Notes under the pieces: generated by a model | Database searches by the model: none | What the model saw: the letters and a program-made list of their open reading frames with translations, nothing else | What the model was told of the DNA's origin: nothing | Shown here: in pieces, positions 42,122 to 50,862 of the stretch | Numbering within the stretch: the first letter of the stretch is position 1 | Layout: each line of letters starts with the position of its first letter | NCBI RefSeq assembly: GCF_000620665.1 | Contig: NZ_JIAU01000006.1 | Location: 1-64,000, forward strand | DNA: 64,000 bases | Source of the DNA: Sphingomonas sp. URHD0057 | GTDB taxonomy: Bacteria > Pseudomonadota > Alphaproteobacteria > Sphingomonadales > Sphingomonadaceae | Direction: 5' to 3' | Translations under genes and position numbers: made by a program

Positions 42122-44347
42122 TCATCCGAAGCGGTTGCTGCGGGGGAATCCGATCGGCGGCATTCGGCCCGCCGCTCCGCGCGCGGCACGCCACGAGGTG
42201 AGATCGGTCTCAGTTCGGACCCGGCCGCTCTCACCGCCAAGCACCCAGCTCAGCCCATCCGCGAGCTTGAAGGCGAGCGCATCGGACAGCCCGCCATCGC
42301 GGTAGCGCTGCAGCGTCACCCCCTGCCCGCGTCCGAGCTCGGGCAGCTCGGTGAGCGCGAAGACGAGCATCTTGCGGTTCTCACCGATCACGGCGACCGC
42401 ATCAGCGTCGTCGGCCATCGCCCGCACGACCGCGAGTCGAGCGCCGGGACGAACATTGACCAGCTGCTTGCCCTTGCGAGTTTCGGCGAGCGTCGCCTCG
42501 CCGCTGGTGACGAAGCCCTTGCCGTCGGACGAAGCGAGCAGCAGCTTCATGTCCGGCCGGACGACGACCAGCTGGACGATCTCGACCTCGGCATCCAAGT
42601 CGATGAACAGCCGCACCGGCTCGCCGAACCCGCGCGCGCTCGGCAGCTTGTCGCCGGCGAGCGTGTACACCCGCCCGTTCGAGGCAAAGAGGGCGAGCCT
42701 GTCCGTCGTCTGCGCGTGGAAATGGATGAATGGGCCGTCGCCTTCGCGCCATTTGAGGTCGGCGACCTGTTCGAGCGCGAGATGGCCCTTCATCGCCCGG
42801 ATCCAGCCGCGCTGCGACAGGATTACGGTGATCGGCTCCTTCTCGATCATCGCGGCCCAATCGATTTCGCGCACCGGCGCGACTTCGTCGATCCGGGTGC
42901 GGCGGTCGTCGCCGAACTTGTCCTTGAGCGCGGCGAGCTCCTTCTTGAGCCGGCGGCGCTGACGGGCCGGCTCGGCGACCAGCTTCTCAAGCTCCTCCCG
43001 CTCCTTCGCGAGTCCCCCGCGCTCGCGGCCGATTTCCAATTCCTCGAGCTTGCGCAAGCTCCTGAGGCGCATGTTGAGGATCGCCTCGGCCTGGCGGTCG
43101 CTCAGCGAGAACTCGGCCATCAGGACCGGCTTGGGCTCATCCTCGCCGCGGATGATCGCGATCACCCGGTCGAGATTGAGATAGGCAATGAGGAGCCCGC
43201 CGAGGATTTCGAGCCGGTCGTCGATCTTTCCGATGCGGACCTGGCTGCGGCGGACCAGCACCTCGATCTGAAACGCGAGCCACGCGGTCAGCGCCTGCTT
43301 GAGGCTCATCACGCCGGGCGTGCGGGTCGCGTCGAGCACGTTGAGGTTGAGCGGGAAGCGGACTTCGAGGTCGGTCAGCCGGTAGAGGCTCTCGAGGAGG
43401 AGATCCGGATCGACAGTGCGCGCCCGCGGTTCCAGGATCAGCCGCACCGCCTGGTCGCTCTCGTCCTTCACGTCGGCGAGGATCGGCAGCTTCTTGTCGG
43501 CGATCAGCGCCGCGATCTGCTCGATCAGCTTCGCCTTCTGCACGCCATAGGGCATTTCGCTGACGTGCAGATGCCAGCCGCCGCCCTTCTCGCGTTCGAC
43601 CTCGATCCGCGCGCGCAGCCGGAACGCCCCGCGACCGGTCGCGTAGGCGAGAGCGATCGTGTCGCGGCTGTCGACCAGCACGCCTCCAGTGGGGAAATCG
43701 GGCCCGGCGACGAAGTCCATCAAGGCGCTGTCCTCGGCCTTGGGATTGTCGATCAGGTGCGCCGCGGCGTCGATCAGCTCGGCGACGTTATGCGGGGGAA
43801 TCGAGGTCGCCATGCCGACCGCGATCCCGCTCGCGCCATTGGCGAGCAGGTTGGGGAACAGGCCGGGGAAGACCTCGGGTTCCTCCTCCTCTCCATTGTA
43901 GGTGGGCTTAAAGTCGACCGAGCCTTCATCGAGCCCGGCCATCAGCTGCGTCGCGACGGCCGTCAGCCGCGCTTCGGTGTAGCGGTAGGCAGCCGCATTA
44001 TCGCCGTCGATGTTGCCGAAATTGCCCTGGCCGTCGACCAATGGATAGCGCAGCGCGAAATCCTGCGCGAGGCGGACCATCGCATCATAGACGCTCTGGT
44101 CGCCGTGCGGGTGGTACTTGCCGATGACGTCGCCGACCACGCGAGCGGACTTCTTGTACGCCGAGGCCGGATCGAGCCGGAGCAGGCGCATCGCCCACAA
44201 CAAACGCCGGTGGACCGGCTTCAACCCATCGCGGACGTCGGGCAGCGAGCGCGCGGTGATCGTCGACAGGGCATAGACAAGATAGCGCTCCTCAAGCGCG
44301 GAGCCGAAAGGTGTCTCGATGACGGAGGAAATGTCGGGGTCAGCCAT
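42122..44347 (-). CDS. parC: DNA topoisomerase IV subunit A
   Basis: About 741 residues. It has SLPDVRDGLKPVHRRLLWAM, the QRDR region YHPHGDQSVYDAM, the catalytic Tyr in AAYRYTEARL and a C-terminal beta-pinwheel domain. It is shorter than GyrA at the C-terminus and lacks the GyrA box QRRGGKG, supporting ParC. The start is uncertain: ATG 44347 brings residue numbers close to E. coli ParC, while ATG 44386 would add 13 Gly/Ser-rich residues. Decatenates daughter chromosomes with ParE. Confidence 0.9.
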   Translation of the reverse strand: MADPDISSVIETPFGSALEERYLVYALSTITARSLPDVRDGLKPVHRRLLWAMRLLRLDPASAYKKSARVVGDVIGKYHPHGDQSVYDAMVRLAQDFALRYPLVDGQGNFGNIDGDNAAAYRYTEARLTAVATQLMAGLDEGSVDFKPTYNGEEEEPEVFPGLFPNLLANGASGIAVGMATSIPPHNVAELIDAAAHLIDNPKAEDSALMDFVAGPDFPTGGVLVDSRDTIALAYATGRGAFRLRARIEVEREKGGGWHLHVSEMPYGVQKAKLIEQIAALIADKKLPILADVKDESDQAVRLILEPRARTVDPDLLLESLYRLTDLEVRFPLNLNVLDATRTPGVMSLKQALTAWLAFQIEVLVRRSQVRIGKIDDRLEILGGLLIAYLNLDRVIAIIRGEDEPKPVLMAEFSLSDRQAEAILNMRLRSLRKLEELEIGRERGGLAKEREELEKLVAEPARQRRRLKKELAALKDKFGDDRRTRIDEVAPVREIDWAAMIEKEPITVILSQRGWIRAMKGHLALEQVADLKWREGDGPFIHFHAQTTDRLALFASNGRVYTLAGDKLPSARGFGEPVRLFIDLDAEVEIVQLVVVRPDMKLLLASSDGKGFVTSGEATLAETRKGKQLVNVRPGARLAVVRAMADDADAVAVIGENRKMLVFALTELPELGRGQGVTLQRYRDGGLSDALAFKLADGLSWVLGGESGRVRTETDLTSWRAARGAAGRMPPIGFPRSNRFG

Positions 44348-44441
44348 GCCGCTGCCTAGCAAGGCAGTCTGCCCGCTGCCACTCATTCGCTCGCGCCGAA
44401 AGACCTAAATATCTCGACGAACCGAGTGGCAGAGCTATTCC

Positions 44442-44456
44442 CTAGTCTATGACTAG
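44442..44456. repeat. Small palindrome upstream of parC
   Basis: CTAGTC-TAT-GACTAG, a perfect six-base inverted repeat with a three-base spacer, lies about 55-110 bases upstream of the parC start codons, in the gap to the LysR gene. It could be an operator or a weak hairpin in the parC leader. Confidence 0.35.
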
Positions 44457-44505
44457 AGATTAGGACAGCTCAGCCGCGCTTCCCACTCCCCTGCTCAGCG
44501 CGGCC

Positions 44506-44535
44506 GGGGGCAGGTTGGCACGCAGGCCTGCCCCC
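44506..44535 (-). terminator. Hairpin after the LysR gene
   Basis: GGGGGCAGG at 44506-44514 and CCTGCCCCC at 44527-44535 form a perfect nine-base stem directly after the LysR stop at 44540. A T tract is absent, so termination is plausible but not certain. It separates the LysR gene from parC. Confidence 0.45.
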
Positions 44536-44539
44536 ACCT

Positions 44540-45514
44540 TCAGCTTTGGGCCGGCATTTGCGCGGCCGCCGGCACTCGGCCCTGTGCGGTCCAGCCGCCG
44601 TCGATCTCATCGAGCGCCAACCGCATTTCGGCGAGCAGCCATTCCCGGAAACGCTTGACCTTGGGCACCATGCGGCGCTCGTGCGGATAGACCAGCCAAT
44701 AGGACCAGCCGCGGACGGAAACGCGCTCGGGAAAGAGCATGCACAACCGGCCGGCGGCGACGTCGCCTTTCCATAATAAAGGCGTCAACAAAGCGAAGCC
44801 TTGGCCGGCCATCGCGGCATGGCCTTCATTGGCCTGGTTCTCGAGGCGGATGCCAGCGCGGCGGAGGATCGATTCGTCGGCGGGAACGCCGTTGTCGGCG
44901 AACCATTGCTGCCACCAGTCGTCGCTTGGGTTGATGCGGTTCTGACCGGGAAGATCGCCGGGCTCGAGCGGCCTGCCGAGCTTGCGCTCGACCGCGGCAA
45001 TGCACTCCGGGCTGGCCATGGGCGTGAAGGCCGACTCGAACAGCCGGTATTCCTCCATTCCCTCCCAACCGCCGCCGCCGCCGCGGATCGCGATGTCGGC
45101 ATCGCCGCCGCGCAGGTCGCAAAGCTCGTTGCTGGTCGTCATCCTGACCGCGAGATCGGGATGCTCCATCTGAAACGACCCGACCCGCCACGCCAGCCAG
45201 GTGTTGGCGAAGGTATGGGTGGTGGTGATGGTCAACAGCGATTCGTCTTCCTGCTGATGGCTGGCGAACGCGGCCTCGATCGCATCGAAGGCGCCGGTCA
45301 GCGCCGGCAACAACCGCGCCCCGAGCGGAGTGAGCCTAGCCCGTCCGCGCTCCCGCACGAACAGGGGCGAGCCCAGCCGCTCCTCGAGGCTTTTCACCTG
45401 ATAAGATACGGCCGCCTGGGTCATTCCGAGCTCAGCGGCGGCGGCCGTGAAGTTCTCGGTCCGGGCGGCGGCCTCAAAGGCCCGGACGGCAGCCATTGGC
45501 GGGAGTCGACGCAT
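44540..45514 (-). CDS. LysR family transcriptional regulator, GcvA-like
   Basis: A 324-residue regulator with the LysR helix-turn-helix RAFEAAARTENFTAAAAELG and MTQAAVSYQVKSLE, and a periplasmic-binding-type effector domain. The GcvA subgroup has MTQSAVSRQI-type helices and aromatic-rich C-termini as here. The target is not adjacent: the next gene upstream is divergent (small protein pair). The ATG at 45514 gives a normal N-terminus; an ATG 54 bases upstream would include a palindrome and is rejected. Confidence 0.82.
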   Translation of the reverse strand: MRRLPPMAAVRAFEAAARTENFTAAAAELGMTQAAVSYQVKSLEERLGSPLFVRERGRARLTPLGARLLPALTGAFDAIEAAFASHQQEDESLLTITTTHTFANTWLAWRVGSFQMEHPDLAVRMTTSNELCDLRGGDADIAIRGGGGGWEGMEEYRLFESAFTPMASPECIAAVERKLGRPLEPGDLPGQNRINPSDDWWQQWFADNGVPADESILRRAGIRLENQANEGHAAMAGQGFALLTPLLWKGDVAAGRLCMLFPERVSVRGWSYWLVYPHERRMVPKVKRFREWLLAEMRLALDEIDGGWTAQGRVPAAAQMPAQS

Positions 45515-45542
45515 TGCCCAGCTTTCGGTTTTGTGAACCCCT

Positions 45543-45560
45543 GTCGGAGCGTGCTCCGAC
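45543..45560. promoter_or_regulatory. Perfect palindrome, possible operator upstream of LysR gene
   Basis: GTCGGAGC at 45543-45550 and GCTCCGAC at 45553-45560 form a perfect eight-base inverted repeat with a two-base spacer, 29 bases upstream of the LysR start. LysR regulators often bind their own promoter and the divergent one, so this is a candidate operator. It does not match the T-N11-A pattern closely. Confidence 0.4.
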
Positions 45561-45644
45561 GGCAGCATTCATAAGGCCAGTTTATGGTATCTGTCGAGCG
45601 TTTGATTGGCGAAACGAGCGCCCCGAATCTACATAGACTTCCAG

Positions 45645-45692
45645 CCGCCAGTGAGGTTGATCCCCTCCCTTAGCCAGCCCCCTCGCTGGCGG
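45645..45692 (+). promoter_or_regulatory. Structured leader upstream of the small-protein pair
   Basis: CCGCCAGTGAGG at 45645-45656 pairs fully (one G-T pair) with CCTCGCTGGCGG at 45681-45692. The 24-base loop holds CCCCTCCCTT, which is complementary to the AAGGAGG ribosome binding site at about 45704-45712. The leader could switch between exposed and hidden ribosome binding site. Upstream control is unknown. Confidence 0.5.
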
Positions 45693-45717
45693 CCCACAAC
45701 AGGAAAGGAGGTACGCC

Positions 45718-45906
45718 ATGACTTATGGCCTCAGTCCCCGTGTGTTCATCGAAGACGGTCCCGCCGAGCAGGTCATGAAGCTGCAGTCGACACGTTCGAC
45801 GGCGCGGTCGTGGCGCTCCCTCGACGCCGACGGTCGCCTCGCGGCGATCGAACGCGCCCTGAAACCCGCCAACGACCTCATCGACGCCTACCCGATGGCG
45901 CTGTGA
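45718..45906 (+). CDS. Small protein of unknown function (first of pair)
   Basis: A 62-residue protein, MTYGLSPRVFIEDGPAEQVM at the start, then a Ser/Arg-rich middle and a helical end LDADGRLAAIERALKPANDL. It has no signal peptide or membrane segment and no Cys. GGAGG precedes the ATG at a good distance. It is followed 32 bases later by a second small gene. I do not recognise a family. The gene call rests on the strong ribosome binding site, clean codon pattern and paired arrangement. Confidence 0.6.
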   Translation: MTYGLSPRVFIEDGPAEQVMKLQSTRSTARSWRSLDADGRLAAIERALKPANDLIDAYPMAL

Positions 45907-45938
45907 GAAAAGATAAAGCGAGGAAAGGAATGGTTACC

Positions 45939-46115
45939 ATGGTGGATGAAATCTTCGACCGGACCTACCAATCCGCTCGAGCCGACCTCAACGATGGCCT
46001 TCGCGTTCTGTTTTCGGGCATCGGCCGGGCGGTCGGCGATAGCCTGAAGGTCCTTCACCGGATCGAGTGGAGCGCCCCTTGGGAAGCTCCGACCAAACCC
46101 GCTCGCCGTGTGTAA
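45939..46115 (+). CDS. Small protein of unknown function (second of pair)
   Basis: A 58-residue protein that begins MVDEIFDRTYQSARADLNDG and ends WSAPWEAPTKPARRV, with a helical middle LRVLFSGIGRAVGDSLKVLH. No signal peptide. AAAGGA is 9 bases before this ATG; an ATG 9 bases upstream is too close to that site. I recall tiny proteins of this pattern in sphingomonads, but cannot assign a function. It ends just before a strong terminator hairpin. Confidence 0.62.
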   Translation: MVDEIFDRTYQSARADLNDGLRVLFSGIGRAVGDSLKVLHRIEWSAPWEAPTKPARRV

Positions 46116-46122
46116 CGGCAAG

Positions 46123-46159
46123 GCGAGGAGCGCGGACTAGCACGCGCCGCGCTCCTCGC
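46123..46159 (+). terminator. Terminator after the small-protein pair
   Basis: GCGAGGAGCGCGG at 46123-46135 and CCGCGCTCCTCGC at 46147-46159 form a perfect 13-base stem, followed by TTATA. It ends the two-gene transcript before purC. The T tract is weak, but the stem is very stable. Confidence 0.65.
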
Positions 46160-46200
46160 TTATAGCGCGCCCTCCTCTCCCTGGAGCGATGCGCAAAAAC

Positions 46201-46980
46201 ATGGCCCGCCGCCGGCAAATCTACGAGGGCAAGGCCAAGATCCTCTATGAGGGTCCCGAGCCGGGCACTCTGATCCAATATTTCAAGGACGACGCCACCG
46301 CCTTCAACGCCCAGAAGCGCGGCACCATCAGCGGCAAGGGCGTCCTCAACAACCGCATCTCCGAGCATATTTTCACCGCGCTGCAGACGATCGGCGTGCC
46401 GACGCACTTCATCCGCCGGCTCAACATGCGCGAGCAGCTGATCCGCCAGGTCGAGATCATCCCGATCGAGATCGTCATCCGCAACGTCGCGGCGGGCTCG
46501 CTGTCGAAGCGGCTCGGTATTGAGGAAGGCACCCAGCTGCCGCGGACGATCATCGAATATTATTACAAGGACGACGCGCTCGGCGACCCAATGATCGCGG
46601 ACGAGCATATCGCTTGCTTCGGTTGGGCCAGCCAGGACGAGATGAACGACATCGCCGATATGGCGATCCGGGTGAACGATTTCCTGTGCGGCATGTTCGC
46701 GGCGATCGGCATCCGCCTGATCGACTTCAAGCTGGAGTTCGGGCGGGTGTGGGACGGCGATTACGCCCGGGTCATCCTGGCCGACGAGATCAGCCCCGAC
46801 GGCTGCCGCCTGTGGGACCTCAAGACCAACAAGAAGCTCGACAAGGACCGCTTCCGCCAGGACCTCGGCGAAGTCGAGGAAGCCTATCAGGAAGTCGCCC
46901 GCCGGCTCGGCTTGCTCCAGCCCGACGACGAGTCCGCCGTGCTCGACCTCGACAGCCACCGCAAAAAGCGCGGGAAGTAG
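46201..46980 (+). CDS. purC: Phosphoribosylaminoimidazole-succinocarboxamide synthase
   Basis: A 259-residue SAICAR synthetase: [18 protein letters not shown] at the start, then [14 protein letters not shown], the late DFKLEFGR and [13 protein letters not shown]. It joins aspartate to CAIR in purine synthesis. The start is taken at ATG 46201 because most relatives begin just before RRQIYEGK; an ATG at 46189 sits two bases after GGAG and is less likely. After the stop a repeat element separates it from priA. Confidence 0.92.
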   Translation: MARRRQIYEGKAKILYEGPEPGTLIQYFKDDATAFNAQKRGTISGKGVLNNRISEHIFTALQTIGVPTHFIRRLNMREQLIRQVEIIPIEIVIRNVAAGSLSKRLGIEEGTQLPRTIIEYYYKDDALGDPMIADEHIACFGWASQDEMNDIADMAIRVNDFLCGMFAAIGIRLIDFKLEFGRVWDGDYARVILADEISPDGCRLWDLKTNKKLDKDRFRQDLGEVEEAYQEVARRLGLLQPDDESAVLDLDSHRKKRGK

Positions 46981-46996
46981 GTCCGCCGCTCAAATC

Positions 46997-47074
46997 CCGT
47001 TCGCCCTGAGCTTGTCGAAGGGCCGTCTTTCTTGAAAGAGCAGGACGGGGCTTCGACAGGCTCAGCCCGAACGG
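46997..47074. repeat. Intergenic inverted repeat between purC and priA
   Basis: The left arm (46997-47027, CCGTTCGCCCTGAGC onward) and right arm (47044-47074, GACGGGGCTTCGACAGGC onward) pair imperfectly around a 16-base loop. The arms match the widespread sphingomonad intergenic element TTCGCCCTGAGCTTGTCGAA (recall). It is likely a mobile or REP-like element and may act as a transcript end for purC. It overlaps the 5' end of the longer priA reading frame. Confidence 0.75.
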
Positions 47075-47085
47075 AGTTTACGAGT

Positions 47086-49248
47086 TTGCGCCGCGCCCGT
47101 GTCGTCACCTTGAATGCCGCGCTCGGGTCGCTCGATTATCGCGTGCCCGACGGCATGGCGGTCGAGCCGGGGTCGATCGTGGTCGCGCCGCTCGGCCCGC
47201 GCCAGCTGCTCGGCGTGGCGTGGGAGGCGGAGCGGCTGGCGACCAATGAAGTGCCCGACGCACGGCTGCGGCCTTTGGCCGGCCTCGTCGGGGTGCCGCC
47301 GATCGCTGCCCCGTTGCGGCGGCTGTGCGAATGGACCGCGGATTACTATCTCGCCCCCCTCGCCTCGGTGTTGCGGATGGTGCTGCCTTCGTCGGCGGCG
47401 CTCGAAGGCCCGCGTCAGCTCACCGAATATCGCCCTACCGGCGTCTCGCCTGAACGCCTGACGCCACAGCGCGAGAAAGCGCTCGCCGCGCTCGATGGCC
47501 GCCAAGGCACAATCCGCGAGCTCGCCGATATCGCCGAGGTCGGCGACGCCGTCATGCGCGGGCTGGTCAATGCCGGCGCGCTCGAAGCGGTCACGGTCGA
47601 CGCCGACCGGCCCCTGCGCTGTCCCGACCCCGACCATCAGCCGCCCGACCTGAATGACGATCAGCGCGAGGCCGCGCATAGTCTCGCCGCGGCCGTCGGG
47701 AAGGGGTTCGATCCGGTCCTGCTCGACGGAGTTACCGGATCGGGCAAGACCGAAGTCTATTTCGAAGCGATCGCGGAGTGTCTCCGGCAGGGAAGCCAGG
47801 CGCTGGTCCTGCTGCCCGAGATCGCGCTCACCGAGCCGTTCCTGAAGCGGTTCGAGGCGCGGTTCGGCTGTGCGCCGGTCGCCTGGCATTCGGGCCTGCG
47901 CTCATCCGAGCGGCGGCGGAACTGGCGCGGTATCGCGAGCGGCGAGGCCAAAGTCACGGTCGGCGCCCGCTCCGCATTGTTCCTTCCCTACCCGAAGCTC
48001 GGATTGATAATTGTCGACGAAGCGCACGAGCCGAGCTTCAAGCAGGAGGACGGCGTCCAGTATCACGCCCGTGATACGGCTGTGATGCGGGCCAAGTTCG
48101 AGGATATCCCGGTGATCCTGTCCTCCGCGACCCCGGCGATCGAGAGCAGGCAAATGGTCGAAGTCGGCCGCTATCGCGAAGTGAGCCTGCCCGAACGATT
48201 CGCCGGCGCCGCCATGCCGGAAATCCGGCCGATCGACCTGACGGAAGACCCGCCGGCGCGCGGCCGCTGGCTCGCACCGACCCTGGTCGCCGAGCTCGAC
48301 GCCAACCTCGCGCGCGGCGAGCAATCGCTGCTGTTCCTCAATCGCCGGGGTTTCGCGCCGCTAACCCTGTGCCGCAACTGCGGCCACCGCTTTCAATGCC
48401 CGAACTGCACCGCGTGGATGGTCGAGCACCGGCTCATGCATCGCCTCGCCTGCCACCATTGCGGGCATGTCATGCCGCCGCCGAAAGCGTGCCCTGAATG
48501 CGGCGAAGAGGACACTTTGGTCGCGTGCGGCCCCGGCGTCGAGAGAATCGCCGATGAAGTCGCCGAGCTGTTCCCTGACGCCCGCACCGCGATCGTCACC
48601 TCGGACACCATCTGGTCGCCGCAACGCGCAGCCGAGTTCGTCGACGCCATGGACGCGGGCGAGATCGACATCGTCGTCGGCACGCAGCTGGTGACCAAGG
48701 GCTACCACTTCCCGAACCTGACGCTCGTTGGCGTGGTCGACGCCGATCTCGGCCTGGCCGGAGGCGACCTGCGCGCGGCCGAACGCAGCTTCCAGCAAAT
48801 CCAGCAGGTCGCCGGCCGCGCCGGCCGCGGCGACAAGCCCGGGCGGGTACTCGTCCAGACCCACGATCCGGACGCGCCGGTCATCGCGGCCTTGGTGAAA
48901 GGCGATGCGCCAGGTTTCTATGCGGCCGAGACCGAATCTCGACGCGAGGCGGCGATGCCGCCATTCGGGCGACTCGCTGCCATCATCGTCTCGGCGGAGG
49001 ATGCCGGCGATGCCGAAGCTGTCGCGCGCCGCATCGCGAATCGCGCGCCCGACGTCGAAGGGATGGCGGTCTTCGGCCCTGCCCCCGCGCCGCTGGCGAT
49101 GCTCCGCGGCCGCCATCGCCAGCGCCTGCTGGTCCACGCCCGCCGCAGCCTCGACGTCCAGGACGTCATTCGCGACTGGCTGGCCGACATCGAATGGAGC
49201 CCGAAGGTCCGAGTCAGCGTCGACGTCGATCCGTACAGCTTCCTCTAA
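47086..49248 (+). CDS. priA: Primosomal protein N' (replication restart helicase PriA)
   Basis: About 720 residues. It has the helicase Walker A GVTGSGKTEVYF, Walker B DEAHEPSF, the zinc-binding cluster (CRNC, CPNC, CHHC, CPEC in one stretch) and GVVDADLGLAGGD. PriA reloads DnaB at stalled forks. The start is taken as a TTG at 47086 with ACGGAG nine bases upstream; an upstream ATG at 47032 lies inside the inverted repeat and would encode repeat-derived residues. Confidence 0.92.
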   Translation: MRRARVVTLNAALGSLDYRVPDGMAVEPGSIVVAPLGPRQLLGVAWEAERLATNEVPDARLRPLAGLVGVPPIAAPLRRLCEWTADYYLAPLASVLRMVLPSSAALEGPRQLTEYRPTGVSPERLTPQREKALAALDGRQGTIRELADIAEVGDAVMRGLVNAGALEAVTVDADRPLRCPDPDHQPPDLNDDQREAAHSLAAAVGKGFDPVLLDGVTGSGKTEVYFEAIAECLRQGSQALVLLPEIALTEPFLKRFEARFGCAPVAWHSGLRSSERRRNWRGIASGEAKVTVGARSALFLPYPKLGLIIVDEAHEPSFKQEDGVQYHARDTAVMRAKFEDIPVILSSATPAIESRQMVEVGRYREVSLPERFAGAAMPEIRPIDLTEDPPARGRWLAPTLVAELDANLARGEQSLLFLNRRGFAPLTLCRNCGHRFQCPNCTAWMVEHRLMHRLACHHCGHVMPPPKACPECGEEDTLVACGPGVERIADEVAELFPDARTAIVTSDTIWSPQRAAEFVDAMDAGEIDIVVGTQLVTKGYHFPNLTLVGVVDADLGLAGGDLRAAERSFQQIQQVAGRAGRGDKPGRVLVQTHDPDAPVIAALVKGDAPGFYAAETESRREAAMPPFGRLAAIIVSAEDAGDAEAVARRIANRAPDVEGMAVFGPAPAPLAMLRGRHRQRLLVHARRSLDVQDVIRDWLADIEWSPKVRVSVDVDPYSFL

Positions 49249-49316
49249 GATATTAAAAATGCTTGATTTCTAACAACCCCCTCGTCAATCGGGCTTGGGG
49301 AGCCGCGGGAGGGATC

Positions 49317-50852
49317 ATGCGAAAACTTGTGATTTTTTCGGCAGTGTTCGTTCCTTTGATGGCTTCCGCGCCTGCAAACGCGTCGTGGTTCGAGGCCAAG
49401 TCCGCTCACTTCGTTATTTACGCCGATGAAGCGCCCACGCCGCTCGAAGCCTTCGCGACCCGTCTCGAGAAGTTTGACAAGGCCGTTCGAATCCTTCGGG
49501 AAATGGACGACCCTCCGCTGGGCGATGGTGGCCGGGTCACGGTATACGTGCTCCCGTCGACCGACGCCGTATCTAAGCTCGCGGTCGGTAAGCGGAGCCC
49601 AATCGCCGGCTTCTACATCCCGCGCGCTTCGGGCTCGGTTGCGTTCGTGCCGAAGAAGTCGGGATCGGGGCAAATCTGGGATCTCGATGCCGATACCGTC
49701 TTTTTTCACGAATATTCTCACCATCTGCAGCTGCAGAATACCGACGCGGCGCTGCCGCCCTGGCTGATCGAAGGCTTCGCCGAATTCTACAGTACTGCGG
49801 ATTTTCAGCGCGACGGCTCGGTTCGCCTGGGCACGCCCGCAAACCACCGCGTGGCGGGACTCTATCTGCTTCCGAAGCCAGCAATGGAAGTACTCCTGGG
49901 CGGCGGGATGAAAAAACCGACCGGTGAGCAGCTCGAGGCTTTTTACGGCTGGTCGTGGGTGCTGACCCATTACTTGACCTTCGCGCCGGAAAGGAAAGGC
50001 CAGCTGTCCCGCTATGCCGAAGCGATACGCCGTGGCGACGATTTGATGAAGGCGGCCACGGACGCGTTCGGAGACCTGAAGCAACTCAATCAGGATACTG
50101 ACCGCTACCTTCACGTGAACCGCTTCAGATATCTTCAGGTCAACGACCCAGAGCTAAATAGGACCACTGTTTCCGTGCGGCCTCTGCGTGCCGGCGAGGC
50201 CGCCCTCATGCCCGCGCGAATTCGCTCGACCCGGGGAGTCGACAAGAAGGCGGCCCCCGAGATTGCGGCGCAAATCCGTGCGACCGCAGCTACTTATCCC
50301 ACTGACCCCGTCGTGCAGCGCGCGCTGGCAGAGGCGGAGTTCGACGTCCATAATTATCCGGCATCGGAACAGGCTGCCGAGCGTGCGTTGGCAATCGATC
50401 CCAAGTTCGAAGAGGCCCTAATCTACAAAGGCCGCGCCGAGATGGAGCTGGCCGCATCGAACCCGAAGGCGGACTGGACTGCCATTCGCGACAACTTCCT
50501 GAAGGCCAATCGCCTCGAAACGGAGGATGCAGAACCGCTGATGCTCTATTACGAGAGCTTCGGCCGCGCAGGCGTTCGGCCACCGGTGAACGCCAGTGAA
50601 GGCTTGCTTTACGCACTGGTGCTGGCTCCTCAGGACAAGTCGCTGAGGATGATGGCCGTCGAGCAGTTGATCGAAGATGGCAAATTCGCGGAAGCCAAGA
50701 ATACGCTGGGTCCGGTTGCCTTCGATCCTCACTCCAGCGGCGGCCGGGACCAGGCTCGCAAGATCATGAATGCGCTGGCTGCAAAGGATGCGAAATCCGC
50801 ACTGGCGGCGCTGTCGGCGCCTGCGCCAGATGACGACGACACAGGGGAATGA
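49317..50852 (+). CDS. Secreted HExxH metalloprotease-like protein with TPR repeats
   Basis: A 511-residue protein with a signal peptide (ending near APANA) and the zinc-binding motif HEYSH at residues 131-135, with a downstream Glu in GFAEFYS (Glu156), the spacing of gluzincins of the peptidase-MA type. The C-terminal half holds tetratricopeptide-like helices from about residue 300. It is predicted to be periplasmic, possibly a membrane-associated peptidase or a scaffold. The ATG 49317 follows GGAGGG. No close neighbour on the same strand suggests a substrate. Confidence 0.7.
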   Translation: MRKLVIFSAVFVPLMASAPANASWFEAKSAHFVIYADEAPTPLEAFATRLEKFDKAVRILREMDDPPLGDGGRVTVYVLPSTDAVSKLAVGKRSPIAGFYIPRASGSVAFVPKKSGSGQIWDLDADTVFFHEYSHHLQLQNTDAALPPWLIEGFAEFYSTADFQRDGSVRLGTPANHRVAGLYLLPKPAMEVLLGGGMKKPTGEQLEAFYGWSWVLTHYLTFAPERKGQLSRYAEAIRRGDDLMKAATDAFGDLKQLNQDTDRYLHVNRFRYLQVNDPELNRTTVSVRPLRAGEAALMPARIRSTRGVDKKAAPEIAAQIRATAATYPTDPVVQRALAEAEFDVHNYPASEQAAERALAIDPKFEEALIYKGRAEMELAASNPKADWTAIRDNFLKANRLETEDAEPLMLYYESFGRAGVRPPVNASEGLLYALVLAPQDKSLRMMAVEQLIEDGKFAEAKNTLGPVAFDPHSSGGRDQARKIMNALAAKDAKSALAALSAPAPDDDDTGE

Positions 50853-50862
50853 ACGAGTAGCG

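Noticed and set aside
42011-44359. Long open frame of 782 codons on the plus strand opposite parC
   Set aside because: It is the antisense shadow of parC in a GC-rich genome; its translation is Asp/Arg/Glu-rich and low in structure, and it has no ribosome binding site, whereas parC has full family motifs.
47032-47085. ATG start for priA at 47032
   Set aside because: It lies in an inverted repeat and would encode repeat-derived residues; a TTG with a ribosome binding site lies just after the repeat.
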